Positions 6,505 through 9,811 of a stretch of DNA of 9,811 bases are shown here, one piece after another. Both the position numbers and the translations under genes were made by a program. Under the pieces are notes generated by a model that made no database searches, was not told the origin of the DNA, and worked only from the letters and a program-made list of their open reading frames with translations. The stretch's first letter is position 1, and every line of letters starts with the position of its first letter. The DNA comes from RH-AL1 sp964245015 (lineage in GTDB: Bacteria; Pseudomonadota; Alphaproteobacteria; Rhizobiales; Beijerinckiaceae): contig CAXTMA010000151.1 in NCBI GenBank assembly GCA_964245015.1, positions 1 to 9,811 of the forward strand, in the 5' to 3' direction.

Positions 6505-7722
6505 GTGATCGGCTCGTTCAAGCCAGCCTGCCCGGCATCGGGCGCCGCGGGAAGAAGCGACCGTCGCGTCCGATCTTGCCCGCGTGCTGAACGGCGCTCC
6601 AGCGGGACCGTTCGGCCAACTGCGCGCCAGCGGTTCGCGGGTCGGCAAATCCTACTGCGCCTGCTGCTGCTCCTTTCATTCGCTATCCGGCCGAATGGGA
6701 GTCTCGCCGTTGAGATAGGAGGTGCGGACCTCTCGCTCGCACGCCAAACCGTCACCGACGCGACCCTAGTGCGGCGGCAGTCGTACAACTACGCCCCCGC
6801 CGTCATCCACGAACCGTCCGGCTACCACCTCTACTGGTGCGGCGGCGTCGCCGGCGACTTCATTCTGCATCTCGGCGCCAAGACGCTCGACGGCCCGTGG
6901 ACGGCGGCGACCGCCGGGCAGGTAGCCGATGAAGCGCTTCGGCCGACGAACCATCCCCAGGACTTCGACGCGCTGCACACCTGCGATCCCAACGTGATCA
7001 AGGTCGGTAAGCGCTACTACCTCTATTACACGGCCGAGCAGGCTGACGGCGGCCTGAGCACGATCGGTGTCGCCGTTAGCAGTGATGCCGTCCATTTTGA
7101 GCGGATCGGCTCCGGTCGACCGATCGTATCGTCGGCCATGACCAACAGAGAGTGGGCCGCCCGCAAGCTGACCTACGGCGCCGGGCAGCCGGCGGCGGTC
7201 ATGGTTGGATCCTACGTCTACCTGCTGTTCACCGACAGCACCGGCAGCGGCGCCAACCCTGTCAACGGGGCAGGCCAATTCGTTCTTCGCTCGCGCGATC
7301 CGAGCTTCGGCACAAATGTAGAGGAGCTGACGGCCGGGGGCTGGGTGCCGCGCCCGCCCGGACAGCATTCGGCGGAGTACTCGGTGCTGGAAAGCTTTGG
7401 GATCGACCTCGGCTTTGATAGGGCGAGCGGCCTACTCGTTGCCGTGTCCGACAGCACACGGGATCAAGCCTCAGTGTACCTGCTGGAGCCTGAAACCTTC
7501 CGCAAGGTGGCCGGCAGCGCGCTGGCGCTACACTGGCGGGAAGGGCCCGGACTGGTTGTTGAGGCCGATAAGTCGCTGCAGCGGCGGCCGGCCTGCGACG
7601 AACTGGACCTGCGGGTTCTCGCGGCTCAGGGCCCGTCGGACGACCCCTTCGGCTGGCACGCGATCGGGATGTCGGCCGCGACCTTCACGTTGAAGCACGC
7701 TTGCGCCGAAGGCCGCAGGTAA
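6505..7722 (+). CDS. Secreted five-bladed beta-propeller, GH43-like
   Basis: A predicted exported protein of glycoside hydrolase family 43-like fold. After a basic stretch (RQRFAGRQ), the run LLRLLLLLSFAI forms a signal peptide core, with likely cleavage soon after NGSLAVE. The mature part shows propeller-blade patterns: YNYAPAVIHEPSGYHLYWCG; HTCDPNVIKVGKRYYLYYTAE, with Asp161 in the DPxV motif where GH43 enzymes carry a catalytic or modulating acid; IGVAVSSDAVHFE; and YGAGQPAAVMVGSYVYLLFTDS. I could not assign the full catalytic triad, so it may be an active glycosidase or only a sugar-binding propeller. The start is uncertain: there is no ATG close to the signal peptide. GTG 6505 is the nearest standard in-frame start upstream and has GGAGG three bases before it, closer than ideal; GTG 6235 or ATG 6319 would give an implausibly long leader. 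It would act in the periplasm or outside the cell, perhaps trimming a surface glycan. Confidence 0.75.
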   Translation: MIGSFKPACPASGAAGRSDRRVRSCPRAERRSSGTVRPTARQRFAGRQILLRLLLLLSFAIRPNGSLAVEIGGADLSLARQTVTDATLVRRQSYNYAPAVIHEPSGYHLYWCGGVAGDFILHLGAKTLDGPWTAATAGQVADEALRPTNHPQDFDALHTCDPNVIKVGKRYYLYYTAEQADGGLSTIGVAVSSDAVHFERIGSGRPIVSSAMTNREWAARKLTYGAGQPAAVMVGSYVYLLFTDSTGSGANPVNGAGQFVLRSRDPSFGTNVEELTAGGWVPRPPGQHSAEYSVLESFGIDLGFDRASGLLVAVSDSTRDQASVYLLEPETFRKVAGSALALHWREGPGLVVEADKSLQRRPACDELDLRVLAAQGPSDDPFGWHAIGMSAATFTLKHACAEGRR

Positions 7723-7757
7723 CGTCAACTCCCCCAGCGCATTCGGCCGCTCGATCA

Positions 7758-7771
7758 CTCCCGAGCGGGAG
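7758..7771. repeat. Small inverted repeat after the propeller gene
   Basis: CTCCC and GGGAG pair around a four-base loop (GAGC) 36 bases after the stop codon. The position suits a terminator, but no T-run follows on the plus strand, so an intrinsic terminator is doubtful. The rest of 7723-8006 shows no gene I recognise. Confidence 0.25.
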
Positions 7772-8006
7772 GCGATCCCACCAGCGTTGTTCCGCCTTGT
7801 TTCGCGTATGTCCACCTAAACGGGAACGGCACAGCCCGCCGCTGCAGCCGCGGAACAAACGCATCGGAGCCAATCGTGAGATTGCTCGAAATTCCTGCCG
7901 TCCCTACTACGTTGCTCGCGTCTGACGCTATCCCGATGAACAGACCGATAACGCCATACCGAAGCTGTCCCGTGATTGCGGGAGAGGTCGTCTGAAAGAA
8001 TGGGTG

Positions 8007-9811
8007 ATGTTCGAACTCTCAGAGAATGGATATCGTTTCGATAAGGAGGACGGCGTCTGGCTGCCCACCGGGGAGCGGTTGTCGTTCGGGTACACCGACG
8101 GCGGCGCCTTCGAGGCCGACCTCCTGCAGACAATTCGGTCGGCGTCCGACGTTTCGGTGTACTCGGCCGAACTGATCAGCAGGATCGTCGACTGGCCCAG
8201 CCTTTACCATCTCTCCTCGCGCCGCTCCAACCTGCTGCGCCCCGTGCTGCACCACTGTGTCGGGCCCGTGCTGGAGGTGGGTGCCGGCTGCGGCGCGATC
8301 TCCCGCCTGCTCGGCGAATGCCATATCGACACGCTCGCCCTCGAGGGCAGCCCTAACCGCGCACGGATCGCGGCGGCGCGATGCCGCGACCTTCCGAGCG
8401 TCCGGTTCGTGGCCGACAGGATCGAGAACCTACCCTCCGGCACGTCCTTCCAGACCATTATCCTGGTAGGGGTGCTCGAATACGCCCGCATGTACTCCCA
8501 AGATGCGCCGAGCGTCGATCCTTGCGATGCGATGCTGGCGCGGCTGCGCGGCCTGCTGCGGCCGGGCGGCAAACTGATCGTCGCAATCGAGAACCAGCTC
8601 GGCCTCAAGTACCTCGCCGGCTATCCGGAGGACCACGTTGGCGAGCGGATGGCTGGCATCGAGGACCGCTACGCGCCGCAAGGTCCCGTCACCTTTGGAC
8701 GCCACGAGCTGTGCGCCAAGCTCGGACGCGCGGGCCTCAGCCATCAGCATTGGTGGTATCCCTTCCCCGACTACAAGCTTCCCCGCTTCGTGCTTGCGGA
8801 GCGGGGTCTGGCCGACGACGTCCAAACTGATTTTGCAGCGCTGCTGTCGGCAACAGCCCTGACCGATCCGCAACGCCCCGCGACGACCTTCTTCTCGCTA
8901 CAACGGGCTTGGCCGCTGGTGGCGCGCAACCGCTTGGCAGGCGAACTGGCCAACTCCTTCCTGGTAGTCGCATCCGAGCGGGAAATAGCCGACGATGACA
9001 ACGTCGCATTCTACTTCAACGACAGCGACGGCCGGCACGCGAGCTTCAACAAGTCTCTCCGCTTCTTCCTAGAGCAAGGCGAGATGAGGATCGCCCGTTC
9101 CAAGCTGTCTGCCGACGCCGTGCAGCCCGCCGGCGTGAGCGCGACGTGGGCGGACGAAACGTTCCAAGCCGGCGAGCTGTGGCACGAGCGCCTCGTGCGT
9201 TTGGTAAACCAAGCGGGGTGGGACAGCGAAGATGTGATTGGCTGGGCATCGGTATGGTGGAAGTTCCTGATCGACACACTCGGCATCGCCAGGGTCGAGC
9301 GCGCCGAGATGATTCCCGGCACTTTCATCGACGCCATCCCACGCAACCTAATCGTGTCTCAGCAATCCAAGTCGTTCTTCGACCAGGAGTGGTCGGTGAA
9401 GCCCTCGATCGAGCTCGGCCACCTGCTGTACCGTTCGCTTCTCGACGCCTTCTGGGGCATCGAGTGGTGGGCGCCGCCGATGAGTGGCCGCACCTACACC
9501 TTCGGTGAGTTGATCCTTGAGGTTTCCTACGGCCTCGGCATCTGGCTTTCGAGCGATGACCTGCGCCGGTATCACGAACTCGAGTCGCAGTTCCAGCTCC
9601 GTGTCCTGGGCAGACCGCCGTACGCGCCCCGTGATCCGAACTACACCGCGACGATCCGGCTGCGGCCGGAGTTGGGCGAGTTGGCCAGTCTTTCCGAACG
9701 GATCGGGTCGCTGCAGGCGACGGTGGGCGCCTTGCAGACGGAGCAGGAGACGTCCCGGGCGGCGGTGGGCACCTTGCAGGGAGACAAGGAGGCGCTGCAG
9801 GCGACGGTGAG
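8007..9811 (+). CDS. Surface-polysaccharide-locus methyltransferase with C-terminal coiled coil (3' partial)
   Basis: At least 601 residues, running off the window. The N-terminal block LSFGYTDG and a DWPSLYHLSSRRSNLLRP segment precede a class I SAM methyltransferase domain. It has motif I at residues 88-96 (VLEVGAGCG), acidic Glu113 ending strand 2 (LALEGS), Asp137 in motif II, ILVGVLEYA near 152 and LLRPGGKLIVAIENQLGLKY near 183-202. PEDHVG, GIEDRY and YPFPDYKLP follow, a set I associate with methyltransferases of O-antigen and capsule loci. A second region (about 270-545) ends with DQEWSVKPSIELGHLLYRSLLDAFWG and is of unknown role. From about residue 553 the chain becomes a Leu/Gln/Glu/Ala coiled coil with a 14-residue period. 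ATG 8007 is the first ATG in an open frame that begins just after a TGA at 7923; GTG 8004 is equally possible. Only a weak GAAAG binding site lies upstream. The acceptor is unknown. No signal peptide or membrane span is seen. Confidence 0.85.
   Translation, partial: MFELSENGYRFDKEDGVWLPTGERLSFGYTDGGAFEADLLQTIRSASDVSVYSAELISRIVDWPSLYHLSSRRSNLLRPVLHHCVGPVLEVGAGCGAISRLLGECHIDTLALEGSPNRARIAAARCRDLPSVRFVADRIENLPSGTSFQTIILVGVLEYARMYSQDAPSVDPCDAMLARLRGLLRPGGKLIVAIENQLGLKYLAGYPEDHVGERMAGIEDRYAPQGPVTFGRHELCAKLGRAGLSHQHWWYPFPDYKLPRFVLAERGLADDVQTDFAALLSATALTDPQRPATTFFSLQRAWPLVARNRLAGELANSFLVVASEREIADDDNVAFYFNDSDGRHASFNKSLRFFLEQGEMRIARSKLSADAVQPAGVSATWADETFQAGELWHERLVRLVNQAGWDSEDVIGWASVWWKFLIDTLGIARVERAEMIPGTFIDAIPRNLIVSQQSKSFFDQEWSVKPSIELGHLLYRSLLDAFWGIEWWAPPMSGRTYTFGELILEVSYGLGIWLSSDDLRRYHELESQFQLRVLGRPPYAPRDPNYTATIRLRPELGELASLSERIGSLQATVGALQTEQETSRAAVGTLQGDKEALQATV
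9717..9811 (+). repeat. 42-bp tandem repeat encoding coiled-coil heptads
   Basis: Two successive 42-base units (9717-9758 and 9759-9800) encode ATVGALQTEQETSR and AAVGTLQGDKEALQ, and a third begins with ATV at 9801 before the window ends. Each unit equals two heptads. The units differ by several substitutions, so this is an established repeat rather than a recent duplication. The copy number cannot be known from this window. Confidence 0.75.

Noticed and set aside
6766..7368. Minus-strand open frame of 200 codons opposite the propeller gene
   Set aside because: The plus strand shows a signal peptide and propeller motifs; the antisense frame is a codon-bias shadow.
8019..8873. Several minus-strand open frames opposite the methyltransferase
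   Set aside because: The plus-strand frame is continuous for over 600 codons with clear SAM-binding motifs; the antisense frames overlap each other and have no features.
9717..9811. Short tandem repeats as a CRISPR array
   Set aside because: The 42-bp units are contiguous, in-frame, diverged and code for coiled-coil heptads; there are no spacers.

Overview
The window looks like GC-rich proteobacterial DNA, most likely from an alphaproteobacterium (Methylobacterium/Rhizobiales or Rhodospirillales type). That placement is an inference from base composition, codon use, an IS1380-type and an IS1182-type transposase remnant, and surface-polysaccharide protein families common in that group. Nothing here fixes the genus. 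The window is an accessory region: five intact or nearly intact genes of carbohydrate and surface-glycan type, separated by decayed insertion sequences and by long stretches with no recognisable gene.

Layout. Positions 1-75 hold the 5' part of a tRNA-Ser(CGA) on the minus strand; its 3' end lies off the left edge. Next comes a frameshifted C-terminal remnant of an IS1380-family transposase (about 300-905), then about 700 bases with nothing I can identify. A tight two-gene unit follows: a 2-oxoglutarate/Fe(II) oxygenase (1608-2414) overlapping an aldo/keto reductase (2395-3432). After a 375-base gap comes a TylF/MycF-type O-methyltransferase (3808-4530). A heavily decayed IS1182-type transposase (minus, about 4620-5490) abuts a short minus-strand ORF made almost wholly of three 38-residue repeats (5537-5908). 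On the plus strand follow a secreted five-bladed beta-propeller protein of GH43-like type (to 7722) and the start of a large protein with an N-terminal methyltransferase and a C-terminal coiled coil built on 42-bp repeats (from 8007, running off the right edge).

How the genes may work together. A sugar O-methyltransferase, an oxidoreductase, a hydroxylase, a secreted glycosidase-like propeller, the short-repeat protein and a methyltransferase of the kind found in O-antigen/capsule loci together suggest a locus for making or decorating a cell-surface glycan. This is inference from family membership; no glycosyltransferase, flippase or polymerase is visible inside the window. The IS remnants and truncated pieces suggest the locus has been rearranged. 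I see no CRISPR array, phage gene or defence system.
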